Of a stretch of 6,790 bases of DNA, positions 1-5,598 are shown one piece after another. The DNA is from SCTG01 sp964384595. GTDB taxonomy: Bacteria; Nitrospirota; Nitrospiria; Nitrospirales; NS-4. The translations under genes and the position numbers were made by a program. The DNA lies in contig CAYLLY010000111.1 in NCBI GenBank assembly GCA_964384595.1, positions 1-6,790 of the forward strand. Direction: 5' to 3'. Position 1 is the first letter of the stretch; each line of letters starts with the position of its first letter. The notes under the pieces are model-generated. The model saw only the letters and a list, made by a program, of their open reading frames with translations, was not told the DNA's origin and did no database searches.

Positions 1-770
1 GGCTTGCTACCCTTCGGCCAGTCATTGACTTTGCCGGGAAAGTCCGGCCGCGGCTGGCTGTTGATGAACGCGGCGAGGTCGTATGCCTCATCGTCGGTCA
101 GTGTCCCTCCTTGCCCGAGCGGCATGTTCGTCTTGATGAAGGCCGCGGCCAGGCTCACACGCGCCATGCCCGCGCCAATGTTGTAGGACCTGGGTCCCCA
201 CAACGGCGGGGCCGCCGTCCCCTGCCCGTCAGCGCCGTGGCAGGCCGTGCACTTGGCCGCGAACAACGCCCGCCCCTTGGACGCATCGGTCTGACGGCTC
301 GGCGTGATCCTCATGAACCCACGCCACTGTTTGGCGGACTCGAGAGAGACACCCTCGGAAAGCCAGGCGATATAGGCAACCAGCGCCTCCTTCTCGCGGC
401 TGCCCGTCGGCAACGCCCTGCCGTTCAGGCTGCGCTCGAAGCATTGGTCAAGACGGTCCTCAATGGTATTCAGCCTGGCGTTACGGGAGCGATATTCTGG
501 ATAGACCGAGGCCAGCCCAAGAAACGGCGCGGCATGCAGCTTTCGTCCGGCGTCCAGATGGCAGTTCGCGCAACTCAGGGCGTTGCCGACATGCCCGCGC
601 GCGTGCTCCTGAGTGTTGACCACGAGCAGGTAGCCATACCGGATCTTCGCCCCCTGTTCGTTGTTCGGGATCGCCTCCAGCGGCGGCGGGGCAAAGACCC
701 GTGACTGGCAGGAACCGGCCATAAGCGCCAGGATTGCGAAGAGCACCAACAACCTGCCGTTTCTGTTCAT
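1..770 (-). CDS. tsdA: Diheme c-type cytochrome, TsdA-type thiosulfate dehydrogenase (3' end beyond window)
   Basis: Reading the minus strand from ATG 770 gives 256 complete codons with no stop before the left edge. Residues 1-21 form a signal sequence (basic start, hydrophobic stretch) ending in a lipobox-like MAGSC, so the protein may be a periplasm-facing lipoprotein; plain secretion is possible. Two heme sites are visible: CANCH at 67-71 and CTACHG at 174-179. Between them, Cys110 sits in a DQCFERSLNG segment typical of TsdA, where a cysteine is the second axial ligand of heme 1. Met216 in NMP fits the heme 2 ligand. The tail QPRPDFPGKVNDWPKG (239-254) is also characteristic of this family. 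TsdA enzymes couple two thiosulfates to tetrathionate, or run in reverse, passing electrons to a cytochrome c partner. The gene follows the exporter gene by 14 nt, and its Shine-Dalgarno GAAAGGG overlaps that gene's stop, implying coupling. The direction of catalysis and the exact substrate are inferred. Confidence 0.82.
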   Translation of the reverse strand, partial: MNRNGRLLVLFAILALMAGSCQSRVFAPPPLEAIPNNEQGAKIRYGYLLVVNTQEHARGHVGNALSCANCHLDAGRKLHAAPFLGLASVYPEYRSRNARLNTIEDRLDQCFERSLNGRALPTGSREKEALVAYIAWLSEGVSLESAKQWRGFMRITPSRQTDASKGRALFAAKCTACHGADGQGTAAPPLWGPRSYNIGAGMARVSLAAAFIKTNMPLGQGGTLTDDEAYDLAAFINSQPRPDFPGKVNDWPKGSK

Positions 771-784
771 ATCACAATGCCCTT

Positions 785-1576
785 TCAATGCGCTCCCAGT
801 CTGATCGCATTGTGCAGGATCAGCGGCAGGGCTATTCCTATTGTCACAAGCGAGAAGGCCCTGGTCATCTTCTCAGGCGAACCAGACCGCCCCAACTTTG
901 TTCCCAACAAAATGCCGGCCGTGCTCCCCAGAAACACAAGCGCCGCCAGCCGCCCGTCGAACTGCCCGAACTGCAAGTGGCCCGCAAGGCCTCCGATCGA
1001 GATCAGCACGATGATGAGCAGCGACGTGCCCACGGCCAGGCGCATGGGAAACCCCAAGACCAGCACCAAGACCGGCACGATGATGAATCCCCCGCCCACC
1101 CCGAAGAAGCCGGTCATGATTCCGACCAGCAGCCCGATGCCGGACACTTTGACCCAGCAGGTCCGCGGGAAACGATCCGCGCAGCTCTCGCCGTCATTCG
1201 CAGCCACTGCCGGAGGCTTCCACCGCAGCATCTTCACCGCCGCGCCCAGCATCAGCATCCCGAAGAGCACCAACAGGACTTCCTGCCGGACCGCTTGATG
1301 GGCATAGGCCCCGCCCCACGCGCCGATCGCTCCCGTGCCGCTGAAGACGAGCGCCGCCTTGACCCTCGCGTCCCCGGCCCGCCCGTATTCCCACACCCCC
1401 AGCAAGGCGGAGGCTCCCACGATCATCAGGGACATCGCCGTCGCATCGCGCACCGTCGTCCCCAGCACATAGACCAGCAGGGGGACCGCCAGCAGCGAGC
1501 CCCCGGCTCCGGTCGCGCCGAGCGTCAGGCCGATGAGCCCGCCTGAGACGATTGCCAGGATCGCTTGCCCGATCAC
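785..1576 (-). CDS. TauE/SafE family membrane anion exporter (probable sulfite exporter)
   Basis: A 263-residue, strongly hydrophobic protein with about eight predicted membrane segments in two halves. Each half carries the family's glycine-rich signature: GATGAGGSLLAVPLL at 20-34 and GFFGVGGGFIIVP at 156-168. A hydrophilic loop (about 119-143) joins the halves. This internal duplication and length are normal for TauE/SafE (DUF81) permeases of the inner membrane, which export sulfite, sulfoacetate and related organosulfur anions. The start is GTG at 1576; no in-frame ATG lies near, and the GTG follows the upstream stop by 7 nt. A Shine-Dalgarno is poor and lies in a GC hairpin, so translation probably depends on ribosomes finishing the upstream gene. 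Position between a sulfite-producing persulfide dioxygenase and a thiosulfate dehydrogenase makes sulfite the most likely substrate, but the family alone does not prove it. Confidence 0.88.
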   Translation of the reverse strand: MIGQAILAIVSGGLIGLTLGATGAGGSLLAVPLLVYVLGTTVRDATAMSLMIVGASALLGVWEYGRAGDARVKAALVFSGTGAIGAWGGAYAHQAVRQEVLLVLFGMLMLGAAVKMLRWKPPAVAANDGESCADRFPRTCWVKVSGIGLLVGIMTGFFGVGGGFIIVPVLVLVLGFPMRLAVGTSLLIIVLISIGGLAGHLQFGQFDGRLAALVFLGSTAGILLGTKLGRSGSPEKMTRAFSLVTIGIALPLILHNAIRLGAH

Positions 1577-1594
1577 CGGGGTTTCACGCCCCGG
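1576..1594 (-). promoter_or_regulatory. GC hairpin spanning PDO stop and exporter GTG start
   Basis: On the minus-strand RNA, CCGGGG (1594-1589) pairs perfectly with CCCCGG (1581-1576) around a 7-nt loop. The loop contains most of the upstream TGA stop, and the last stem base is the G of the GTG start. Such a structure would block initiation unless a ribosome terminating on the upstream gene melts it, so it looks like a translational coupling element. The pairing is seen directly; the function is inferred. Confidence 0.5.
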
Positions 1595-2663
1595 GATACC
1601 CGGCCTGCGTCCAGGCGGTCATGCCTCCCACCATCACCCGCACTCTCGCGTAGCCCGCTTGCATCAGGATCTGGGCCGCCGTGTGCGCTCGGCCGCCTGC
1701 CTTGCAGATTGTCACGATCTCGCCGTTCTTCAGGGACTCCAGCTCTGTCAAACGATGGGACAGGTCACCGACCGGAACATTCAGCACTCCGGGCAAATGC
1801 CCCAACGGCCCGCTGAGTTCCTGCGGGTCCCTCACGTCCAGAAGGACTGTGGGCGTTCCGTCAGTCAACCGCCGTTTCACCTCTTCCGCCGAGATACCCT
1901 CTACCACCTGGTCATTGGCGCCCAGGGGCAACGTGCCTTTCACTTCGCAGGCTGGTAAGTCCACGGGAATCCAGGCCGCCTTGGGGTCTCGGGCACAGGC
2001 GAAGTTGGCCTTCAACACATCCTTCATCCAGTCGGCCGGGCCGAGCTTCAGCCCTTCCAGGTAGTCAATGTAGGCCTGCCGGCTGCGCGGTTGCAAGTTC
2101 GGATTACGCGCCTTCTGGTCCTTCAAGCTCGACGGCTGCCGATGCCGGTATTCATGGGCCGGATAGACGACAAGATGATCCGGAAGACCGCGCAGCCGCT
2201 GCATGCTGTCCCAGTGCTCGCCGGGATCGCCGCCCGGGAGGTCCGTCCGGCCCGCGCCGGCATCGTCTAGAAAAAGCACGTCGCCCGTGAGGACACGGTC
2301 CGGGAACACCAACGCCACGCTGTCTTTGGTGTGGCCCGGCGTGGACATGACTTGCACCGGGATATTGCCGAGATGGCACTCGAATCCGTCGGTCAGGCGG
2401 AAGGTGACGCACCGGGCCGGCGCCTTGGCCTGCATGGCATATTCGCAACCCGTGTGATCCTTGAGCGCCGCGCCGCCTGAAATATGATCCGCGTGAGTAT
2501 GGGTGTCAATCACATGGGCCAACCGGAGCTTCTGCTGATCAATCACCCGAAGATAGTCCGGGACGTGTTCCAACACCGGGTCCACGAGGACCGCTTCTTT
2601 GCTCTTCTCGTCGGCAATCAGATAGGTCCGGCACGCCCCGGGATTGAGCTGGGTGAAGATCAT
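1584..2663 (-). CDS. Persulfide dioxygenase-rhodanese fusion (ETHE1-like PDO + rhodanese)
   Basis: A 359-residue soluble protein with two domains. Residues 1 to about 245 are a metallo-beta-lactamase fold of the ETHE1 type: THTHADH at 54-60, STPGHT at 107-112, Asp128 in LTGDVLF, GRTD at 138-141 and YPAHEY at 167-172. His55, His111 and Asp128 match the His-His-Asp mononuclear iron site of persulfide dioxygenases by position and spacing. Residues about 253-359 are a rhodanese domain with LLDVRD (274-279) and the active-site loop CKAGGRA, giving Cys320 as the sulfur-carrying cysteine. Such fusions oxidise glutathione persulfide with O2 to sulfite, while the rhodanese moves sulfane sulfur between thiosulfate or sulfite and glutathione. 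Start ATG 2663 has a good Shine-Dalgarno (GAGAGGG, about 7 nt spacing), which lies in one arm of a hairpin. It heads the exporter and thiosulfate dehydrogenase genes. Glyoxalase II is less likely given GRTD, the reduced ligand set and the fusion. Confidence 0.93.
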   Translation of the reverse strand: MIFTQLNPGACRTYLIADEKSKEAVLVDPVLEHVPDYLRVIDQQKLRLAHVIDTHTHADHISGGAALKDHTGCEYAMQAKAPARCVTFRLTDGFECHLGNIPVQVMSTPGHTKDSVALVFPDRVLTGDVLFLDDAGAGRTDLPGGDPGEHWDSMQRLRGLPDHLVVYPAHEYRHRQPSSLKDQKARNPNLQPRSRQAYIDYLEGLKLGPADWMKDVLKANFACARDPKAAWIPVDLPACEVKGTLPLGANDQVVEGISAEEVKRRLTDGTPTVLLDVRDPQELSGPLGHLPGVLNVPVGDLSHRLTELESLKNGEIVTICKAGGRAHTAAQILMQAGYARVRVMVGGMTAWTQAGYPGA

Positions 2664-2664
2664 G

Positions 2665-2702
2665 TGACAGCCCTCTCTTCCTGTTTTTCTTAGAGACTGT
2701 CA
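2665..2702 (-). promoter_or_regulatory. Inverted repeat sequestering the PDO ribosome-binding site
   Basis: On the minus strand TGACAG (2702-2697) pairs with CTGTCA (2670-2665), and TCTCT (2696-2692) pairs with AGAGA (2678-2674). Together these make 11 base pairs interrupted only by a GGG bulge (2673-2671), around a 13-nt A-rich loop. The Shine-Dalgarno of the persulfide dioxygenase gene lies in the right arm and bulge, one base from the ATG. In RNA this could hide the binding site; in DNA the TGACAG/CTGTCA pair could be an operator. The pairing is direct observation; either role is inferred. Confidence 0.5.
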
Positions 2703-2760
2703 GCCGGAAAAAGATAGAGAGAGTGAAACGCCATAGCCCTGTAGAGGCACAAGACGGGAA

Positions 2761-2782
2761 AAGGATTCAGGAAGGATTCAGT
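2761..2782. repeat. 11-bp tandem direct repeat, two copies
   Basis: AAGGATTCAGG (2761-2771) is followed at once by AAGGATTCAGT (2772-2782), ten of eleven bases identical. The second copy contains the stop codon of the DUF2934 gene (2778-2780) and its last base pairs; the first lies just beyond it. It may be a replication-slippage duplication. No function is evident. Confidence 0.75.
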
Positions 2783-3017
2783 GCCGCCGAAACTTGTCTT
2801 CCTGGCGGCGCGCGGCATCAGAGACTCGCCTGTGGGGATCGGAACGCTTCTGTTGCTCAAGCAGAATCTGCTCCGCCCTCAGCCAGTCTTCCACATCATG
2901 CCCGTGCTCCCCGCCCCGGCGCAGGTAGAGCTCATACGCCAGACTCGTGACTGTTTCCTGGTCGATCGTTTCCGGAGCAGGCGGCTTTTCTTTTGTTTTA
3001 GGCTTTTTGCGTTGCAT
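2778..3017 (-). CDS. Small DUF2934 family protein
   Basis: A 79-residue protein with a lysine/proline-rich N-terminus (MQRKKPKTKEKPPAPE) followed by a DUF2934-like segment at about 22-53, where AYELYLRRGGEHGHDVEDWLRAEQIL shows the family pattern Tyr-Glu-Leu, Gly-rich turn, Asp/Glu-x-Trp-x-x-Ala-Glu. The C-terminus is basic and polar. DUF2934 has no established biochemical function; members are small, soluble and often near stress genes. The start was chosen because GAGG lies 6 nt before ATG 3017; ATG 3020 is too close to it, and the upstream in-frame ATG 3041 has no ribosome-binding site. It overlaps the end of the tandem UspA gene by 20 nt, so the two are probably translationally coupled and last in the stress operon. 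Role unknown. Confidence 0.8.
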   Translation of the reverse strand: MQRKKPKTKEKPPAPETIDQETVTSLAYELYLRRGGEHGHDVEDWLRAEQILLEQQKRSDPHRRVSDAARRQEDKFRRH

Positions 3018-3939
3018 CATCCACCTCGCGCATTTCCCCATGCCGGTATCGCGGGCTCTTCACGGTGAACACAGGACAAGCCGCATGCCGCACGACATAT
3101 TCGGCGACGCTCCCGAGCGCCAGCCGGTTGAGCCCCCGCCGACCGTGCGTGCCCATGACGATCGCGCCCTTCGCGCCGAGCCGAAAGCGCTCGGCCTCCT
3201 TCACGATCACTTCGGCCGGGGTCCCCACGTCGCAGACGACCTCGGCGTCCACCCCATCGGCCTTGAGCACCGCCACCAATTCATGGAGCCGCGCCTGGAT
3301 CCTGCCGCGCAAAGCCGTCGCCTCGCTGACGCCGAACAAGGCGAAGTCCAGGGGGTAGGCCGCCGCCTCCATGGCATGGACCAGACGGACCTTCGCGCCG
3401 AATTGCTTGGCCAGCACGGCGGCGTACTCGAATGCCTCCTGGGCGAACTCGGAAAAGTCCAAGGGAACGAGCACACGTTCGATCAGCCCCGCCCCCTGCG
3501 CGGACATGCGAACCGTGAGGACCGGGCAGGGCGCCTCCCTGACCACCACCTCCGCCGTGCTGCCGAGCAGCAGGCGGTCCCAGCCGGTGCGGCCATGGGT
3601 CCCCAGCACGATCAGCGCCGGCATCACCTCCTCAGCAACCGTGACCACACAGGCTGCAGGCTTTCCATAGACCTGTCGGGTCTCGTACGCGATCCCGTCT
3701 TTCTCGGCAACGCGGGACACTTTCGCCAACTCGCGGTCCGATTCCTCCTGCAGCTGTTTGAAAAAGAGGGCGTTGACCGGAAACTCCCGATCCAGGCCGG
3801 GCGGCCCCTCCAGCACGTTCAGGATGAGCATCCCGGCATGGAGAGCCTTCGCCAGACCGGCCCCGTACGCATACGCCAGTTCGGCGGGAGCAGAGAAATC
3901 GGTGGCCAGCAGGACTCGCCTGTCTTCCAAACCGCCCAT
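2998..3939 (-). CDS. Tandem-domain universal stress protein (UspA family)
   Basis: A 313-residue cytoplasmic protein made of two UspA domains, about 7-144 and 153-294. Each begins with a beta strand and an Asp-Phe-Ser (VLLATDFS; VLVPLDFS) and ends with an ATP-binding loop of the form G-x2-G-x9-G-S: GTHGRTGWDRLLLGS at 113-127 and GTHGRRGLNRLALGS at 263-277. Both loops look intact, so both halves may bind ATP. Each is followed by the family's CPV strand. A short polar tail (about 297-313) follows. UspA proteins help cells survive starvation, oxidative and energy stress; the molecular role varies. The start ATG 3939 was preferred to the long reading frame beginning at 4065, because residues before it are not UspA-like and overlap the zinc-ribbon gene. 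A weak Shine-Dalgarno (GGGAAAAG) precedes it. The gene lies 14 nt after the zinc-ribbon gene. Confidence 0.93.
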   Translation of the reverse strand: MGGLEDRRVLLATDFSAPAELAYAYGAGLAKALHAGMLILNVLEGPPGLDREFPVNALFFKQLQEESDRELAKVSRVAEKDGIAYETRQVYGKPAACVVTVAEEVMPALIVLGTHGRTGWDRLLLGSTAEVVVREAPCPVLTVRMSAQGAGLIERVLVPLDFSEFAQEAFEYAAVLAKQFGAKVRLVHAMEAAAYPLDFALFGVSEATALRGRIQARLHELVAVLKADGVDAEVVCDVGTPAEVIVKEAERFRLGAKGAIVMGTHGRRGLNRLALGSVAEYVVRHAACPVFTVKSPRYRHGEMREVDDATQKA

Positions 3940-3953
3940 GACTTTTCCCGGAC

Positions 3954-4133
3954 CTAGCGCGGCCCGCCGCCTTGCTTCTCGATCTTGCGCTTCTCGTTCA
4001 GGGCTTCCGCCTGCACCACGATCTTGCAGTGCTCGCAAATGGTTTCGGGCCCCGGCTTCCCACACATCCGGCAGTTATGCCGCTCTTCGAACGGCCGCTC
4101 TGCCTCGGTCTTGCTGTCTTCCGGCTTGGGCAT
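3954..4133 (-). CDS. 59-residue double-CxxC zinc-ribbon protein, function unknown
   Basis: Minus-strand ATG 4133 to TAG 3954 encodes 59 residues, too short for most gene callers' default cut-offs but well supported. A strong Shine-Dalgarno (AAGGGGG) lies about 6-7 nt before the ATG, the frame fills the gap between two usp genes, and the protein has a sensible architecture. There is a charged N-terminus, then CRMC (21-24) and CEHC (33-36) with eight residues between, which is a treble-clef or zinc-ribbon type metal site. An amphipathic, charged C-terminal segment rich in Lys, Glu and Arg (about 41-55) follows. It is flanked by 23 nt to the upstream UspA gene and 14 nt to the downstream one, so it is almost certainly cotranscribed with them. 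I do not recognise a named family; a zinc-bound adaptor or RNA/protein-binding partner of the stress proteins is only a guess. Confidence 0.8.
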   Translation of the reverse strand: MPKPEDSKTEAERPFEERHNCRMCGKPGPETICEHCKIVVQAEALNEKRKIEKQGGGPR

Positions 4134-4156
4134 GGTTTTCCCCCTTTCCTATTGCG

Positions 4157-4678
4157 TTACGCCGCCGCGACATCCACTCCCGAACGCTTGCGGGCAGGTG
4201 GCACGCAGAGGACCGGGCACGGCGACGCCCGCACGATTTTCTCCGCCGTGCTGCCGAAAAAAATCTTCTCCACTTCGCCGGTACGGCCTCCATAGGCGCC
4301 CATCACAATCATATCTACTTTCTCGGTTCTGGCCAAGCGCATGATCTCCGTAAACGGGCTTCCTTCAAGAATCAGCCGGCGCATCCTCGCTCCTTTTTCC
4401 GACTCCATGATCCCCCGGAACGACAGACGAATTCTGTGATGGACCGTCTTCATCTGGCCTTTCGTCACCGGAATTCCGAGCCGTTCCACCGCCGCCAGCA
4501 TCCGTGTGTCCACCACATGCACCAGCAGGAGCTCGGCGCCATAGCGCCGGGCCACCGACACGGCCATGCGGAACGCATCAAGCGAACAGGCGGAGAAATC
4601 GATCGGGACAAGGATTGCGGCGACGTCCACCTCCGCCTGTAGCGCCTTCTTTTCTGCTTTCGACTCAGGCTTGCCCAT
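4157..4678 (-). CDS. Single-domain universal stress protein (UspA family)
   Basis: A 173-residue UspA protein that heads the stress operon. After a charged start (MGKPESKAEKK), the fold begins at about residue 20 with ILVPIDFSACS and ends with a nucleotide loop and CPVLCVPPARKRS. The loop GAYGGRTGEVEKIFFGS has 11 residues between the second Gly (130) and the final Gly-Ser (142-143) instead of the usual 9, so ATP binding is possible but not assured. The start was placed at ATG 4678 because GGAGG lies 8 nt upstream; ATG 4684, also in frame, would be only 2 nt from it. Expected to be cytoplasmic, forming dimers or pairing with the tandem UspA protein. No convincing promoter pairs with it; a lone CATAAT (4749-4744) upstream is a possible -10 element. 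Confidence 0.93.
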   Translation of the reverse strand: MGKPESKAEKKALQAEVDVAAILVPIDFSACSLDAFRMAVSVARRYGAELLLVHVVDTRMLAAVERLGIPVTKGQMKTVHHRIRLSFRGIMESEKGARMRRLILEGSPFTEIMRLARTEKVDMIVMGAYGGRTGEVEKIFFGSTAEKIVRASPCPVLCVPPARKRSGVDVAAA

Positions 4679-4828
4679 ATACATAACCTCCCGCGCTCTT
4701 AGGAGGGAATGAGCAAGGGGAATGCCATCATTTTCTTCACGAAATTATGTAGAAAAGCAGCGCGCGATCGTTCCAACAGGGACATTCCGCAACAGAACCG
4801 CGCCGCGTGCCTGTGGAGAAAGGCACCA

Positions 4829-4857
4829 TTGACTTGCCGCGGCGTTTTGGCCAAACT
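4829..4857 (+). promoter_or_regulatory. Candidate sigma70 promoter for the PSP1 gene
   Basis: TTGACT (4829-4834, five of six to consensus) is followed after 17 nt by CAAACT (4852-4857), a weak -10. The -10 ends 7 nt before ATG 4865, so initiation would fall at or next to the start codon. No Shine-Dalgarno is seen before that ATG, which fits a leaderless message. The weak -10 keeps confidence low. Confidence 0.35.
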
Positions 4858-4864
4858 GAGCGCA

Positions 4865-5590
4865 ATGGACATTCCGATGGTATCAGTGGCGGAGATCAAG
4901 GTGCGCGATCGGGGCGTCGCCAAGAAGGTCGGCGCCCGGGATTTCGCGCTTGCGGCGGGAGACCGGGTCATCCTGGAGATGAACGAGGAGCTGACCTACG
5001 GCGTGGTGTACGGGCGGCCGCAGCGCACCCCGTTCATTCCGCCCATGCGCGACATGAAGACGGTCATCCGGAAAGCCGATACTGCGGATCTCCAGACCAT
5101 CGCCCGGCACGAGCGGCTGGCCGACGAGGCCTTGGCCTACTGGCGCGATCTCATTGACGCGCACCGCCTCCCCATGAAAGCGGTCGAGGTCGTCCCCGCC
5201 TTCAACCAGCCGAAAATCACGTTCATGTTCACCGCCGACGAGCGGGTGGACTTCCGGCTGCTCGTGAAAGATCTGGCGGGCCGGTTCCGCACCCGCATTC
5301 AGATGCAGCAGATCGGCGCCCGGGACGAAGCCAAACACCTCGGCGGGCTCGGGCTCTGCGGCCTGGTTCTCTGCTGCGCCAGCTTCCTCACGGAATTCAA
5401 GCCCGTCACCATGAAGATGGTCAGAGCCCAGGGTCTCCCCATGGACGACAACAAGCTGCTCGGCCTCTGCGGGCGCCTCAAGTGTTGCCTGGCGTATGAG
5501 TACGAAGACGGGTTTCGATCGTCCGGCCCGAGCGCTCCGGGCAAGGGTCTCCAGCTAATCCAGCCCGAACGGCTCCCCGCGACGCACTGA
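4865..5590 (+). CDS. PSP1/RicT family protein, short C-terminus
   Basis: A 241-residue protein with the PSP1 hallmark. An N-terminal beta-rich part (about 5-50, with MNEELTYGVVYGRP near 39-52) leads to a helical part and then to the cysteine motifs: CGLVLCC at 165-171 and CGRLKCC at 202-208, linked by FLTEFKPVTMKMVRAQGL. This matches RicT (YaaT), which in Bacillus subtilis works with YlbF and YmcA, binds Fe-S clusters and affects RNA processing by RNase Y. Bacillus-type members continue for about 50 residues past the second cysteine motif; here only about 30 residues follow and they do not resemble that tail. Neither other frame restores it, so this is a real short end rather than an obvious frameshift. 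ATG 4865 was chosen because homology begins there or at ATG 4877; an in-frame extension to ATG 4709 has a close AGGAGG but non-homologous sequence. The partner genes are not in the window. Confidence 0.85.
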   Translation: MDIPMVSVAEIKVRDRGVAKKVGARDFALAAGDRVILEMNEELTYGVVYGRPQRTPFIPPMRDMKTVIRKADTADLQTIARHERLADEALAYWRDLIDAHRLPMKAVEVVPAFNQPKITFMFTADERVDFRLLVKDLAGRFRTRIQMQQIGARDEAKHLGGLGLCGLVLCCASFLTEFKPVTMKMVRAQGLPMDDNKLLGLCGRLKCCLAYEYEDGFRSSGPSAPGKGLQLIQPERLPATH

Positions 5591-5598
5591 TCGGTCCC

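Noticed and set aside
734..1546. Long plus-strand open frame of 270 codons rich in His, Gln, Arg and Pro
   Set aside because: It lies antisense to the exporter gene; its composition is that of a shadow frame of a GC-rich membrane protein gene, and it has no recognisable domain.
1584..2663. Glyoxalase II as the identity of the metallo-beta-lactamase protein
   Set aside because: GRTD, the His-His-Asp iron site, the YPAHEY motif and the rhodanese fusion point to persulfide dioxygenase.
2947..3957. Long plus-strand open frame of 336 codons
   Set aside because: Antisense shadow of the tandem UspA gene, with biased composition and no domain.
3940..4065. Upstream start at 4065 for the tandem UspA protein (42 extra residues)
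   Set aside because: The added residues are not UspA-like and overlap most of the zinc-ribbon gene in another frame.
3758..4642. Plus-strand open frame of 294 codons across both usp genes
   Set aside because: Antisense to three well-supported genes, low-complexity Arg/Pro/Ser content.
4744..4776. Promoter for the usp operon (TTGGAA and CATAAT on the minus strand)
   Set aside because: The spacer is 21 nt, too long for a normal sigma70 promoter, and no better -35 sits at 16-18 nt; only the -10-like hexamer is notable.
4709..4864. In-frame 52-codon N-terminal extension of the PSP1 protein, with AGGAGG just before ATG 4709
   Set aside because: The extension has no resemblance to the PSP1 family N-terminus, the AGGAGG is only about 2 nt from the ATG, and the stretch serves as the divergent intergenic region between the usp operon and the PSP1 gene.
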